From an uncultured Acidobacteriia bacterium (GTDB taxonomy: Bacteria > Acidobacteriota > Terriglobia > Bryobacterales > Bryobacteraceae), in the NCBI GenBank assembly GCA_903828455.1, contig CAIKMJ010000022.1, forward strand, positions 62,001 through 126,000: a stretch of 64,000 nucleotides of DNA, in the 5' to 3' direction. A model generated the notes under the pieces. It saw only the letters and a program-made list of their open reading frames with translations. It was not told where the DNA came from and ran no database searches. Both the position numbers and the translations under genes were made by a program. Of the stretch, positions 31,563 through 41,446 are shown piece after piece. The first letter of the stretch is position 1; each line of letters starts with the position of its first letter.

Positions 31563-33905
31563 ATGAAAACCATCCGACGTGTCGCCGTACTGGGGGCCGG
31601 GACCATGGGCTCCCGAATTGCCGCGCAACTGGCCAATGCGCAGATTCCATCGCTGCTGCTCGATATCGTTTTGCCCAACGGCAAGACCCGTGATCAGGCC
31701 GCCCGCAATGGCCTCGAAACAGCTTTGAAGGGACGCCCCGGCGCCTTCTTCACCGCCGATGCCGCCAAACTGGTCACCACCGGCAACTTCGACGACGACC
31801 TCCACCGCATCGCCGAATGCGACTGGATCATCGAAGTCGTCACCGAACGTCTCGACATCAAGCGCGCCCTCTACACGCGCCTGATGGAGCACCGCCGCCC
31901 CGGCGCCATCGTCTCCACCAACACCAGCGGCATCCCGCTCACCAGCATCGCCGAAGGCTATCCCGACGATTTCCGCCAGCACTTCCTCGGCACCCACTTC
32001 TTCAATCCGCCGCGCCACCTGCACCTCTGCGAAATCATTCCCGGCCCCGCCACAAAGCCCGAAATCGTCACCTTCATCTCGGACTTCTGCGACCGCCACC
32101 TCGGCAAAGGCGTCGTGCCCTGCAAGGATACGCCCAACTTCATCGGCAACCGCATCGGCGCCTTCTTCGGCGGCACCATCCAGAAGCTCACCGTCGATCA
32201 CGACCTCACCATCGAAGAGGTCGACGCCCTCACCGGCCCGCTCATCGGCCTGCCGCGCAGCGCCAGCTACCGCCTCCTCGACATCGTCGGCCTCGACGTC
32301 TGGGACCACGTCACCACCAACGTCCACGCCCTCGCCCCCGACGATCCCTTCCGCGACCGCTTCATCTCCACCGACTTCATGCAGCAGATGGTGAAGAACG
32401 GCTGGCTCGGCGACAAGTCCGGCCAGGGCTTCTACAAACGCGTCGGCAAGGAACGTGAAATCCACGCCATCGACCGCAAGACCCTCGAATACCACCCCGC
32501 CCAAAAACCGAAATTCGCCTCGCTCGAACAGACCGCCAAAATCGAGCCCCTCGCCGAACGTCTCAAAGCCATCGTCTCCTTCGACGACAAAGCCAGCCGC
32601 TTCCTCTGGGATCTGCTCAGCGACCACGTCCTCTACGCCGCCTGCATGGTGCCCGACATGTCGGACCGCATCGTCGAAGTCGACCGCGCCATGCGCTGGG
32701 GCTACGCGCACGAAATGGGCCCGTTCGAAATCTGGGACGCGCTCGGCTTCGAACAGACCGCCAAACGCATCTCCGACAGCGGCCGCATGCTCCCCATGTG
32801 CGTCCTCCGCATGCTCGGCGCCGGCGCCAAATCCTTCTACCGCACGGCGGACCGCGACGGCCAGCCCCACACCCGGTACTTCGATCTCGGCGCCGCCGAA
32901 ACCGAGGCCGATGGCTACCGCGAACTCGAACCGCGCCCCGGCATCGTCGTGCTCAGCGACGTGAAGCGCGCGCGCGGCGTGGTGAAACGCAATGCCGGCG
33001 CATCGCTCATCGATCTCGGTGACGGCGTGCTCTGCTGCGAATTCCACACCAAGGCCAACGCCATGGGCGAAGACATTGTCCAGATGGTGAAGGCCGGCCT
33101 CGCGGAGCTCGAATCGAACTTCGCCGCCATGGTGATCGGCAATCAGGGCGAAAACTTCTCGGCCGGCGCGAATCTGCTCGCCGTGCTGCTCGCCGCCCAG
33201 GAACAGGAGTGGGATGAACTCAGCGCCGCCATCCAGCGCTTCCAGCAGATGAACATGTCGCTGAAGTACGCGCCGAAGCCGGTCGTGGCCGCGCCGTTCG
33301 GCCTTGCTCTCGGCGGCGGCTGCGAAATGCCGCTGCACTGCGCGCGCATTCAGGCGTCGGCCGAACTTTACATGGGCCTCGTCGAAGTCGGCGTCGGCCT
33401 CATCCCCGGCGGCGGCGGCTGCAAGGAACTCCTTGCGCGCGGCATCGACCCGAAGCAGGCCTTCGAGCAGATCGGCATGGCGAAGACCTCCGGCAGCGCT
33501 CCGGAAGCGCGCGACCTCGGCTACATGCGCGCCGGCGACGGCATCTCCATGAACCCCGAACGCCTGCTCGATGACGCCAAACAACTGGCCCTCTCGCTCG
33601 TCCCCTCGTACGCCCCCGGCGCGCCGCGCACCGACATCGCCGTCAGCGGCGAAGAAGGTTTCGCGCTCCTGAAGATGGGCGTCTGGACGGCGAAGGAGAG
33701 CGGCAACATTTCCGACTACGATGCCTTCATCGGCGAGAAACTGGCCCACGTCCTCAGCGGCGGCCGCCTCACCGGCACCCCTCAGGTCAGCGAACAGTAT
33801 CTGCTCGATCTCGAGCGCGAGGCCTTCCTCAGCCTCTGCGGCCGCAAGGAAACCCAGGACCGCATCGCCCACATGCTGAAAACGGGGAAACCGCTCCGCA
33901 ACTAA
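31563..33905 (+). CDS. 3-hydroxyacyl-CoA dehydrogenase / enoyl-CoA hydratase fusion (FadN-like)
   Basis: The protein carries out two steps of fatty-acid beta-oxidation. ATG 31563 is chosen because the Rossmann NAD-binding motif 'VAVLGAGTMGSRIAAQLANA' starts a few residues in. The N-terminal ~300 residues hold the dehydrogenase ('GTHFFNPPRHLHLCEIIPG', 'CKDTPNFIGNRIGAFFGG'); ~300-440 is its helical domain with a second copy ('MRWGYAHEMGPFEIWDALG'). Residues ~470-700 form a crotonase domain ('NFSAGANLLAVLLAAQ', 'KPVVAAPFGLALGGGCEMPLHCARIQA', 'LIPGGGGCKELLARG'). Dehydrogenase-first order and ~780 residues match Bacillus FadN rather than E. coli FadB. No thiolase gene follows here. Confidence 0.94.
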   Translation: MKTIRRVAVLGAGTMGSRIAAQLANAQIPSLLLDIVLPNGKTRDQAARNGLETALKGRPGAFFTADAAKLVTTGNFDDDLHRIAECDWIIEVVTERLDIKRALYTRLMEHRRPGAIVSTNTSGIPLTSIAEGYPDDFRQHFLGTHFFNPPRHLHLCEIIPGPATKPEIVTFISDFCDRHLGKGVVPCKDTPNFIGNRIGAFFGGTIQKLTVDHDLTIEEVDALTGPLIGLPRSASYRLLDIVGLDVWDHVTTNVHALAPDDPFRDRFISTDFMQQMVKNGWLGDKSGQGFYKRVGKEREIHAIDRKTLEYHPAQKPKFASLEQTAKIEPLAERLKAIVSFDDKASRFLWDLLSDHVLYAACMVPDMSDRIVEVDRAMRWGYAHEMGPFEIWDALGFEQTAKRISDSGRMLPMCVLRMLGAGAKSFYRTADRDGQPHTRYFDLGAAETEADGYRELEPRPGIVVLSDVKRARGVVKRNAGASLIDLGDGVLCCEFHTKANAMGEDIVQMVKAGLAELESNFAAMVIGNQGENFSAGANLLAVLLAAQEQEWDELSAAIQRFQQMNMSLKYAPKPVVAAPFGLALGGGCEMPLHCARIQASAELYMGLVEVGVGLIPGGGGCKELLARGIDPKQAFEQIGMAKTSGSAPEARDLGYMRAGDGISMNPERLLDDAKQLALSLVPSYAPGAPRTDIAVSGEEGFALLKMGVWTAKESGNISDYDAFIGEKLAHVLSGGRLTGTPQVSEQYLLDLEREAFLSLCGRKETQDRIAHMLKTGKPLRN

Positions 33906-33938
33906 CGGAGCGCTTTCCACGCATCTTTCCGCCGTCTT

Positions 33939-36900
33939 CTATTTGGCGCCCGACAGCTTCCGGTAATACTCGGCCACCGACGCCTGATACCCCGCCGGCA
34001 CCTTCGTCGGATCCGTGTTGCGGATCGCGCCCCCCTGGTTCTCGCTCAGCTCGCGCCGCAGCTGCAGCTCCAGCGCATCCACGCCGCTCAGCAGCTGCTG
34101 GTGCATCTGCTCCACCAGCGCCGGATTCCCCGGGAAGCGGCTCGGATCGAGCTTCCGCATCTCGTCGATCAGCGTCTGCAGCTGTTGCTTCGCCTCCGCG
34201 CTCTCCTGCACCGCCGGACGCAGCTGATTCAGCAGATTCAGACCCTGGTCGATCACTGCCTGGTTATTGGCCGGCGTCGGACCCTGCGGCCGCGCCTCGG
34301 CGTGCTGCCCGGCCCGGCTGTTGCCGCCCGTGTCGAAGTCGCCGAATGCGTTGCCTTCCCGATTCCCGCCGCCCCCCGCCGCGCGGTCGCCCACCTGTCC
34401 GCCCTGCCGCGCGCCGCCGCCACGGCCACCCTGCTGTCCGCCCTGCGCCTGCTGCTGCCCGCCCTGGCCACCCTGCTGGCCACCCTGGCCGCCTTGCTGG
34501 CCACCCTGACCCTGCTGGCCGCCTTTGCCGCCCTGCGCCTGCTGCTGGCCGCCCTGCTGCTGTCCACCCTGCTGTCCGCCCTGTCCCTGCTGACCCTGCT
34601 GCTGACCGGCCTGACCGCCCTGTCCCTGCTGCCCGCGCGTCAGCTGCCCCGTCTGGAACTGCTGTCCGCCCGGCTGACCGGCCCGGCCCGCCTGACCCTG
34701 CCCCTGACCCTGCTGCTGCGATCCCGGCTGCCCGCCGAGCCCCGCCAGCTGATCCCGCAGTTTCGACAGATCGTCCATCGCCCGATTGATCGCCGCGTCG
34801 TTCGATGCCACCTGCGCCGTGCCCAGCGCCCGCGCCGCGTCGCCCACCTGCTGCCCCAGCTTCTGCAGATCGCCCGTCAGCCCCGCTTCAATCTGATCGG
34901 AAAACTGCCCCGTCCGCAGCCCGTCCGAACTCCGCTGCAGCCGCGTCCCCAGATCGTTGCTGTCCAGCCCCTCCAGTGCGCTCCGCAGCTTCGACGTCGC
35001 CGCCGGCTGCGTCGGCGCCAGCTCCCTCGCCGCCGTCCGCAACTGCTGCGTCAGCCGCCCCAGGTCCTCGGTCACCTGCTGGCGATCGTTCACCATCTTG
35101 TCGATGTCCTGCGCCGACGGATACTTCGGCGTCTGCCCCGCCGCCCGCTGCGCTTCCAGCTGCGACGCCAGTTGACGTACGTGATCCGCCTGCTGCTTCT
35201 GCCGCTCCGCCAGTTGCTCGGCCGTTTCCGCCATCGATTTCAGCCGGCCCGCCGCATCCTGCTGCTGCATCCCGCCGAGCAGATCCGTCGCCTGACGCAA
35301 CCGGTCCGCCGCCCGCCGCGCATCCGCCGCGCTCGCATTGCCCGATGCCGCCCGCTTCATGTCGTCACTCGCCTGCTTCAGCCGCTCCAGCGCCTGCTGC
35401 GCCGCCTGCTGCCGGCTGTCCGCTGCCTGTTCCGCCGACTGCTTCCCCGCGCTCGCACTCTGCTGCCCCGCCTGGCCTGCCGACGAACTGCCCGCCTGCC
35501 CCGATGCCGCCCCGCCCGCCTGCCCGCTGCGTCCCGCCTGCGCACTCTGCTGACCTGACTGCTGTCCGGATGCCGACTGCTGGCCCGACTGCTGGCCCGA
35601 TTGCTGTCCCGATTGCTGTCCCGAAGCCGACTGCTGTCCCTTTTGCCCCTGCTGGCTCTGCTGCCCCAGTTGCTGCTCCATCTGCCGCTGCAGCTCTTCC
35701 GCCTCGCGCTGCAGCATCTCCTGCTGCCACTTTTGTTCGGCCGTCTGCACGCCGTTCTTCTGCTGCTGCGAAAGGCTCTCCTCCCGCTTGGCCAGCTCGT
35801 CCAGCTTCTTCAGCGCATCGGCAATCTCCTGCGCCTTCTGCTCCTGCGTCGTCGCCGGAGCCTTCTGGGTCTCGTACTGGTTCTTTTCCATGTCCAGTTC
35901 GAGGTCCACCAGCGCCGCCAGATCGCGCGCCGCTCCGCCACCGCCGCCACCGCCGCCGCCCTGCGCACCCAGCGCAACCTGAATCTGCCGGAACGTGGCT
36001 TCGGCCCGCAGCAGCGACTGCAGCGCCTTCTGCTCGTTCGGAATCGCCTCTTTCCACTTCTGCGCCTGCAGATCCTTCGCCGCCGGTGCCATCGCCTCCG
36101 ACGCCGCAATCATGTCTTTCTGGAACGCGCTGATCGCCTGCACTTCCGTCGTCAGCTCGCGCGCCTGCAGCCGGCCGGAAAGCGTCATCGCCTGATCGTG
36201 CAGCGTCGACTGCGCCTGCGACAGCAGCTTGGAAATCTCCGCCGCCTGCTGCGGGGTCGAACTCTTATCGCTCTGCTGCTTAAACGTCGAGGAAATGATC
36301 TCCTTCTCACGCTGCGAAATCTGGTCGGACTGATTCCCCTTATCCCCGCCGCCGCCACCCCCGCCACCGCCGCCGCCCGCCTGCGACTGCGAAAATTCGC
36401 GCTCGAACGGATCCGCCTGAATGAACATCATGTCCGTGTGCGCCTCGGCATTCGCCACATTGGCGTCCTTCGCCGTCGCATACACGCTCACCAGATCGCC
36501 CGGCACCAGCTTGAAACCCTCCAGCGCGATCGTCGTCGAACCGTCCGCCTCTTTCGCTCCCGGCTTCGACAGCAGATCCACCGCCGTCTCCGGCCCGCCG
36601 TTCACCGAATAGTGCAGCACCATGCCGCGCAGCCCGTACTCATCGGTCGCCCGCGCCGTCAGCGTCACTTCTTCAATCGGACTGGCGTGATAATCGCCCT
36701 TGCCCGGCCTCACCAGCGCAATCTGCGGCGGCGTTGCCTTACGCGCTTCGATGAAGAAGTCCTCGCTCACGCGCACCGGCTGGCCCGCTTCGAGCCCCGC
36801 CACGTGATACACGCCGTCCTTGTCCATCTTCACTTTGCCGCGATAAACGTTGTTCTCCCCGCCCGTCAGCTGCACGGTCTGCCCGCTGTCGAGCTGAATC

Positions 36901-37877
36901 TGCCCGCTCTTCAGCGGACGGTCCGTCGAAACCTCCAGCTCCGCTTCCGTGCCCGTCACCGCCCGCAGATCGCCGCCGCGCTCTTCGATCTCCGGCGGCA
37001 TGCCCGTCCACGTCGGGAAATGATACGTGACGCGAATCTGCTTCACCGACGGCAGATCGCTGACTTTGATATTGAAGTGCTTCGACGTCATCGCGCCGGC
37101 CGTGACGTAGTACTCCACATTCGCATTCAGCCCGGCGAACAGAAACTGATACCCGCCCGCGAAGCTGCCCGCCGCCTGCGGCTGCATCGAAATCTCTTCC
37201 CACTTCGCCGAATTTTCAAAACGCGCGTACAGTTTCACCGCCGGTGAACGCATCCCGGTCGGCAGCGCCGAAATCATCTGATCGGCATGGCGCCGCACCA
37301 CCGTATCGCCCGGACTCACCCGCAGATCGTAAAACGCCGGCTTGTCGCGGTGCTCGCCCGTCCACAGCAGCGACGCCCCGTAGCCCAGAAAACCCGGCCC
37401 CGCCGCGATCATCCAGATCAGCACCCCGCACGCCGCCACGCTCGCGCCCAGCGAAACCCACAGCCGCTGGTCCGTCACCATCTCCTTCGGCTCGGCCGAC
37501 CTCGCCACTTCCAGCGTGTCCCCGGCCAGCAGCTCGATAAACGGATCCCTGCCGTCTTTCTCAACGAACGTCGTCAGCCGCTCCTGGAACTGCGGGAACT
37601 TCGCTTCGGCCGTCCCCACCGCGCGCCGTCGCGTCAGTCTCCGCAGCGGCAGCGCCAGCCCGGCCGCGGCCGCCAGCGCGAGAATCAGAATCAGCGCAAA
37701 ACGCGCCGCCGTCACGCTGCCATGCGAGAACGCCAGCGCGTTGGCAATCGTCACCAGCGCCAGCGTCGCCACCAGCGCGCCGCCGGTCAGGATCGCCGCC
37801 CCGCGCAGCACCGTGCTCCACCGCAGACGTTGCTCCACTTCCGCAATGTACGCGTGCAGCTGTTCGCGATAATTCAT
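33939..37877 (-). CDS. DUF4175-type membrane protein with very long Gln/Gly-rich coiled-coil region
   Basis: A 1,312-residue protein, last gene of the vWA operon. The start at 37877 has a GGAGG site four bases upstream. Two membrane helices ('STVLRGAAILTGGALVATLALVTIANALAF', 'FALILILALAAAAGLALPL') and a third near residue 150 anchor it. A periplasmic beta-rich region follows (~190-480), then charged helical coiled coil. Low-complexity tracts lie at ~735-810 ('SASGQQSGQQSGQQSGQQ') and ~1050-1160 ('GGQQGQGGQQGGQGGQQGG'). The C-terminus returns to ordered sequence. DUF4175 proteins accompany BatA/DUF58 clusters; their role is unknown but probably envelope-related scaffolding. Confidence 0.82.
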   Translation of the reverse strand: MNYREQLHAYIAEVEQRLRWSTVLRGAAILTGGALVATLALVTIANALAFSHGSVTAARFALILILALAAAAGLALPLRRLTRRRAVGTAEAKFPQFQERLTTFVEKDGRDPFIELLAGDTLEVARSAEPKEMVTDQRLWVSLGASVAACGVLIWMIAAGPGFLGYGASLLWTGEHRDKPAFYDLRVSPGDTVVRRHADQMISALPTGMRSPAVKLYARFENSAKWEEISMQPQAAGSFAGGYQFLFAGLNANVEYYVTAGAMTSKHFNIKVSDLPSVKQIRVTYHFPTWTGMPPEIEERGGDLRAVTGTEAELEVSTDRPLKSGQIQLDSGQTVQLTGGENNVYRGKVKMDKDGVYHVAGLEAGQPVRVSEDFFIEARKATPPQIALVRPGKGDYHASPIEEVTLTARATDEYGLRGMVLHYSVNGGPETAVDLLSKPGAKEADGSTTIALEGFKLVPGDLVSVYATAKDANVANAEAHTDMMFIQADPFEREFSQSQAGGGGGGGGGGGDKGNQSDQISQREKEIISSTFKQQSDKSSTPQQAAEISKLLSQAQSTLHDQAMTLSGRLQARELTTEVQAISAFQKDMIAASEAMAPAAKDLQAQKWKEAIPNEQKALQSLLRAEATFRQIQVALGAQGGGGGGGGGAARDLAALVDLELDMEKNQYETQKAPATTQEQKAQEIADALKKLDELAKREESLSQQQKNGVQTAEQKWQQEMLQREAEELQRQMEQQLGQQSQQGQKGQQSASGQQSGQQSGQQSGQQSASGQQSGQQSAQAGRSGQAGGAASGQAGSSSAGQAGQQSASAGKQSAEQAADSRQQAAQQALERLKQASDDMKRAASGNASAADARRAADRLRQATDLLGGMQQQDAAGRLKSMAETAEQLAERQKQQADHVRQLASQLEAQRAAGQTPKYPSAQDIDKMVNDRQQVTEDLGRLTQQLRTAARELAPTQPAATSKLRSALEGLDSNDLGTRLQRSSDGLRTGQFSDQIEAGLTGDLQKLGQQVGDAARALGTAQVASNDAAINRAMDDLSKLRDQLAGLGGQPGSQQQGQGQGQAGRAGQPGGQQFQTGQLTRGQQGQGGQAGQQQGQQGQGGQQGGQQQGGQQQAQGGKGGQQGQGGQQGGQGGQQGGQGGQQQAQGGQQGGRGGGARQGGQVGDRAAGGGGNREGNAFGDFDTGGNSRAGQHAEARPQGPTPANNQAVIDQGLNLLNQLRPAVQESAEAKQQLQTLIDEMRKLDPSRFPGNPALVEQMHQQLLSGVDALELQLRRELSENQGGAIRNTDPTKVPAGYQASVAEYYRKLSGAK

Positions 37878-37950
37878 CACACCTCCAGCGCCGTCGCCGA
37901 CGTTGATAGTAGAAGCATAACTCAATAACAGGAAAGCGCCCGGAGCCGCT

Positions 37951-40005
37951 CTACCCTTCGTCCCGCATGGTTCCCAGGTACCGGCTCGCCAGCACCGATT
38001 CCGCCACGCCCGATGCCAGCACCAGCAGCATCACGTACCACCAAAAGCTCTGCGGAACCTTTTGCGGCCCGCTCTTCCCGCCCGCCGCCGCCCCGGCCCC
38101 CGCTTCCTGCGTCGTCTGCCCGCCCTTGCCCTGCCACAGCGCCAGCGCATCCTCCGGAATCACATCGAGGTTCGATTCCTTCGGATCCGGATTCACCGCC
38201 ACTTCATCCTGCCGCCCGTTCGCCAGCCGCAGCTGATAGTAACCGGCTTCGGTGAGCTGCAGCGACTGCGCCTTCGCCGCCTCCGCCAGCGTCAGCGGCC
38301 GCTTCCCCTGCGGATCGGTCACCTCCACGCCCTGGCCCTTTTCCTTCGCATTGCGCAGCTCAAGGAACGCATCCACCGGCCGCGCCCCGCCCTGCCGCTC
38401 GCTGCCCGCCAGATACCGCGCCGTCTGCTCAATAAACGGCACAAACGCCGGATGCAGCGGAAAATCATTCGTCAGATTGTCCAGCCCGCTCGCAAACAGC
38501 ACCACGCGCCCTTCGCCGATGCGCTTCTCCATCAGCAGCGGCGTCTGGTCGCCCAGCCGCACAATCACCCGCGCCGCCTCCGCGCCCGTCCCCGGGTCCA
38601 CATTCAGCGCGTAGAAGAACTTCACCCCCGGCCATCCCTCGGCCTTCGCCACCGCCGCGTACGACGAATCGCTCGACCCCACCGCCATGTAGTGATCCGG
38701 CACCCGGTTGTAGTCGCGCGTCTCAATCACCCGCCCGCCGAAAATCGGAATCTGCGTCCGCCCGCCCGCCGACGTCCCCGCCGCAATCAGCAAACTCCCG
38801 CCGCCCTTTACGTACTCCGTCAGCGAATGCTCCAGCAGCGCCGGCACATTGTTCACATCGGAAAGCACGATGAACGCGTAGTTCGCCGGCTTCCGGTCCG
38901 CCGCCTCATTCACTCCGATCGATTCCAGAATGAATGCCGACTGCGCCGCCGCCCCCAGCGCCGCCCCCACATACAACTGCGAACGCGACTCGCCGAAATT
39001 ATGGATCAGCAGCGCCTTCTGCGGATCGGTCCGCTGCACCGCAAAACGCCGCAAATCGTCCGCCGCAAATGCATCGCCCGCGTCGATCTTCACCTCGCAC
39101 CGGCTGAACCCGTACGGCACTTCGAGCGACGGAAACTCCACCGTCGCCTTTCCGTTCGCCGGCACCGCCACGCTCTTCGTCGCCGTCGTCTTGCCGTTCA
39201 CCACCAGCGACACCGTGCGCTGCGCCGCCGGCGTCCCGTATCCCGCTATCACCGCCTGCACGTGAACCGGCTTCGCGTCCTTCCCCCAAACCTGCCCCGG
39301 CGCATCCACCGACTCCACCGCCCAGTTCGGCTGCGCCTTCGTCGTCACCGCGTGCGTCACCAGCGTCACATTGCCCGGCAGCGCCATATCGGCAAAATTC
39401 CCCGCCAGCTGGCTGCGCTGCATATCGCTGAACACGTGCAGCTCAATCGGCGTGTGGACCGCTTCTCCCATCGCCCGCATCGCCCTCGCCAGCTCGCCGA
39501 AATTCCCGTGCCCGTCGCCCGGTTCGATCGACTGCACCGCCGCCCGCAGCGCCGCCTCATCCTGCACCGGCTGCGTCATCAGATGCAGCTGCGACCCGAA
39601 CGCCGCCACCTGCCCCCGCGCCGCCCCCTTGCCCGACAGCACCTTCAGCGCTTCCGTCTTCGCATCGTCCAGCCGCGTGTTGCCGCCCGCCGTCGCCGCC
39701 CGCATGCTCAGCGAGTTGTCCACCACCAGCAGCACCAGCCGGTCGCTCGCCAGCGCCGCCGCGTCCCGGCTGATAAACGGATTGGCAAACGCAAAGATCA
39801 GCGCCAGCAGCACCAGCAGCCGCAGCGCCAGCAGCAGCAGATAGTTCAGCCGCCGGTGCCGCGTCGAACTCTGAATTCGCGTCTCGTAAAACATCAGCGA
39901 GCTCACCGGCTTCGGCGTCGTCGTCTGCCGCTTCAGCAGATGCAGATAGAGCGGCAGCGCCACTCCCGCCAGGCCCGCCAGAAACCAGGGCGAAAAGAAT
40001 CCCAT
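37951..40005 (-). CDS. BatA/vWA-domain membrane protein
   Basis: The 684-residue protein starts with the BatA N-terminal domain ('FFSPWFLAGLAGVALPLYLHLLKRQTTTPKPVSSLMFYE'), a second helix ('YLLLLALRLLVLLALIFAFANPF'), then a vWA-like domain ('LVLLVVDNSLSMRA' with an incomplete MIDAS DxSxS). Later come a beta-sandwich and a GATase1-like segment ('EYVKGGGSLLIAAG'). A last helix near the C-terminus ('SFWWYVMLLVLASGVAESVLA') follows. Such proteins are membrane-anchored adaptors in aerotolerance-type operons. It follows the DUF58 gene with no gap. Substrate or client is unknown. Confidence 0.88.
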   Translation of the reverse strand: MGFFSPWFLAGLAGVALPLYLHLLKRQTTTPKPVSSLMFYETRIQSSTRHRRLNYLLLLALRLLVLLALIFAFANPFISRDAAALASDRLVLLVVDNSLSMRAATAGGNTRLDDAKTEALKVLSGKGAARGQVAAFGSQLHLMTQPVQDEAALRAAVQSIEPGDGHGNFGELARAMRAMGEAVHTPIELHVFSDMQRSQLAGNFADMALPGNVTLVTHAVTTKAQPNWAVESVDAPGQVWGKDAKPVHVQAVIAGYGTPAAQRTVSLVVNGKTTATKSVAVPANGKATVEFPSLEVPYGFSRCEVKIDAGDAFAADDLRRFAVQRTDPQKALLIHNFGESRSQLYVGAALGAAAQSAFILESIGVNEAADRKPANYAFIVLSDVNNVPALLEHSLTEYVKGGGSLLIAAGTSAGGRTQIPIFGGRVIETRDYNRVPDHYMAVGSSDSSYAAVAKAEGWPGVKFFYALNVDPGTGAEAARVIVRLGDQTPLLMEKRIGEGRVVLFASGLDNLTNDFPLHPAFVPFIEQTARYLAGSERQGGARPVDAFLELRNAKEKGQGVEVTDPQGKRPLTLAEAAKAQSLQLTEAGYYQLRLANGRQDEVAVNPDPKESNLDVIPEDALALWQGKGGQTTQEAGAGAAAGGKSGPQKVPQSFWWYVMLLVLASGVAESVLASRYLGTMRDEG

Positions 40006-40896
40006 CTACTTTCGACCTCCGCGCAGACTCAGGTACTCGCGCAGCGCGTTATCCAGCGGCCGGTCCGTCATCAGCCGGCAGTACGCCATCCCCGCCGCCT
40101 GCGTGCGCTCCTGCAGATCCGCCAGATGCGCGTCCACCTTTTGCCGGTACTCCTGCTTGCCGTAATCGGGCGTCACCTGCATCTCCGCCTGCGTCTCCAG
40201 ATCCACCAGAATCGTCGGCCCCTTCAGCGACGGCCGCACATCTTCCGGATCCAGCACGTGAAACAGCACCACTTCGTTCCCGTGATAGCGCAGCGGCTCA
40301 ATGCTGCGGATGATGCTCTCCGGCGACTCCCAGAAATCGGAAATAATCAGCACCATCCCGCGCCGCTTCAGAAACTCCTGGAAGTACCGCATCGGCCTCG
40401 CGAAGTCGGTGCGCGCCCGCGGTTCCGCCTGGTTGAGCGCCGCCAGCAGCCGGTGCAGTTGTCCCTGCCGCGTCGACGGCCGGATGAAATCGCGGATCTC
40501 GTCGTCGAACGTAATCAGCCCCGCCGCATCCCGCTGCCCGTGAATCGCCAGATACAGCAGCGACGCCGCCAGATACCGCGCGTAATCCATCTTGTTCACC
40601 CGGTGCGAGCCGAACTGCATCGAATTGCTCGCATCCAGCAGCACCGTCAGCATGCTGTTGGTCTCGCCGCGAAAACGCTTCAGATACAGCCGTTCGGTGC
40701 GCGCGTAAACGTTCCAGTCCACGTGCCGCAAATCGTCGCCCGCGTTGTACGCCCGGTACTCGGCAAACTCCTGGCTGAAACCGAAATCGGGCGAACGGTG
40801 CAGCCCCGCCACAAACCCGTCGACCACCGTCTTCGCAACCAGATCGAGCCCCGAAATTCCCGCCAGAACTGTCGGATCAAGAAAGCGCTGGATCAT
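40006..40896 (-). CDS. DUF58-domain protein
   Basis: The 296-residue cytoplasmic protein shows the DUF58 signature 'FGFSQEFAEYRAYNAGDDLRHVDWNVYARTERLYLKRFRGETN'. A degenerate vWA domain follows ('LTVLLDASNSMQFG', 'GMVLIISDFWES'). DUF58 proteins are normally partners of MoxR AAA+ ATPases, which remodel client proteins. Here no moxR gene is adjacent. It overlaps the upstream ORF6N gene by four bases (ATGA) and abuts the BatA gene, so all three are translationally coupled. Confidence 0.92.
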   Translation of the reverse strand: MIQRFLDPTVLAGISGLDLVAKTVVDGFVAGLHRSPDFGFSQEFAEYRAYNAGDDLRHVDWNVYARTERLYLKRFRGETNSMLTVLLDASNSMQFGSHRVNKMDYARYLAASLLYLAIHGQRDAAGLITFDDEIRDFIRPSTRQGQLHRLLAALNQAEPRARTDFARPMRYFQEFLKRRGMVLIISDFWESPESIIRSIEPLRYHGNEVVLFHVLDPEDVRPSLKGPTILVDLETQAEMQVTPDYGKQEYRQKVDAHLADLQERTQAAGMAYCRLMTDRPLDNALREYLSLRGGRK

Positions 40897-41435
40897 GCCT
40901 CGTTCTCGCCCCCCGGCCGGAATCCGATCCGTCTCTTCGGAGTTACCGGAACTGCCTTCATCCGCCGCACCTCGACCGTCAGGTTGTCGATATCTTCCAC
41001 CAGCACCTCGATCACCGATGCCGCCCGCTCATGCCCCTGCTCCAGCTTCTCGATGCGCGCCGCCAGATCTTTGTTGGCCGCGATCATCTCCCGCAGCCGC
41101 ACAAACGCCCGCGCGATGAAGATATTCATCTGCACCGCGCGCTGGCTCTTCAGCACCGAGGAAAGCATCAGCACGCCATGCTCGGTGAAAACGTAGGGCC
41201 GATACCGCCGCCCGCCCCTTCCAGCCTTTGAAATCACAAAATGTGATCTCAAATCTTCCGCCTCTTCCGCGGTCAGCTGAAACATGAAATCCTCGGGAAA
41301 CCGCTCCAGGTTCCGTCTCACCGCCTGATTCAGCGTCCTCGTCTCCACTTCGTACAGCGCAGCCAGATCCGCATCCGGAATCACCTTCTGCCCGCGGATC
41401 ACCCGAATCAGCGACTCCACCGGCCGCGCCGCCAT
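40893..41435 (-). CDS. ORF6N-domain protein
   Basis: The start at 41435 ('MAARPVESLIRVIRGQKVIPDADLAALYEVETRTLNQAVRRNLERFPEDFMFQLT') is the usual beginning of ORF6N domains, which are phage- and mobile-element-linked DNA-binding domains; the ORF-track extension overlaps the upstream vWA gene. 'GGRRYRPYVFTEHGVLMLSSVLKSQRAVQMNIFIARAFVRLRE' completes the domain, followed by a coiled coil ('LAARIEKLEQGHERAASVIEVLVEDIDNL') and a basic tail. It sits inside an otherwise conserved vWA/BatA operon with tight spacing on both sides, which is unexpected. It may be an inserted gene that has become a regulator. Confidence 0.88.
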   Translation of the reverse strand: MAARPVESLIRVIRGQKVIPDADLAALYEVETRTLNQAVRRNLERFPEDFMFQLTAEEAEDLRSHFVISKAGRGGRRYRPYVFTEHGVLMLSSVLKSQRAVQMNIFIARAFVRLREMIAANKDLAARIEKLEQGHERAASVIEVLVEDIDNLTVEVRRMKAVPVTPKRRIGFRPGGENEA

Positions 41436-41446
41436 AAGGCTCGCGC

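Noticed and set aside
31557-33920. 787-residue minus-strand ORF opposite the beta-oxidation fusion
   Set aside because: Low-complexity Ala/Glu/Gly/Val shadow of a clear two-domain enzyme.
34101-37247. Plus-strand Leu/Arg- and Ala/Pro-rich ORFs across the DUF4175 gene
   Set aside because: They translate the complement of the Gln/Gly repeats; operon context and ribosome site support the minus strand.
38062-41196. 1,044-residue plus-strand ORF across the vWA operon
   Set aside because: Arg/His/Pro-rich shadow of BatA, DUF58 and ORF6N genes; no motif of its own.
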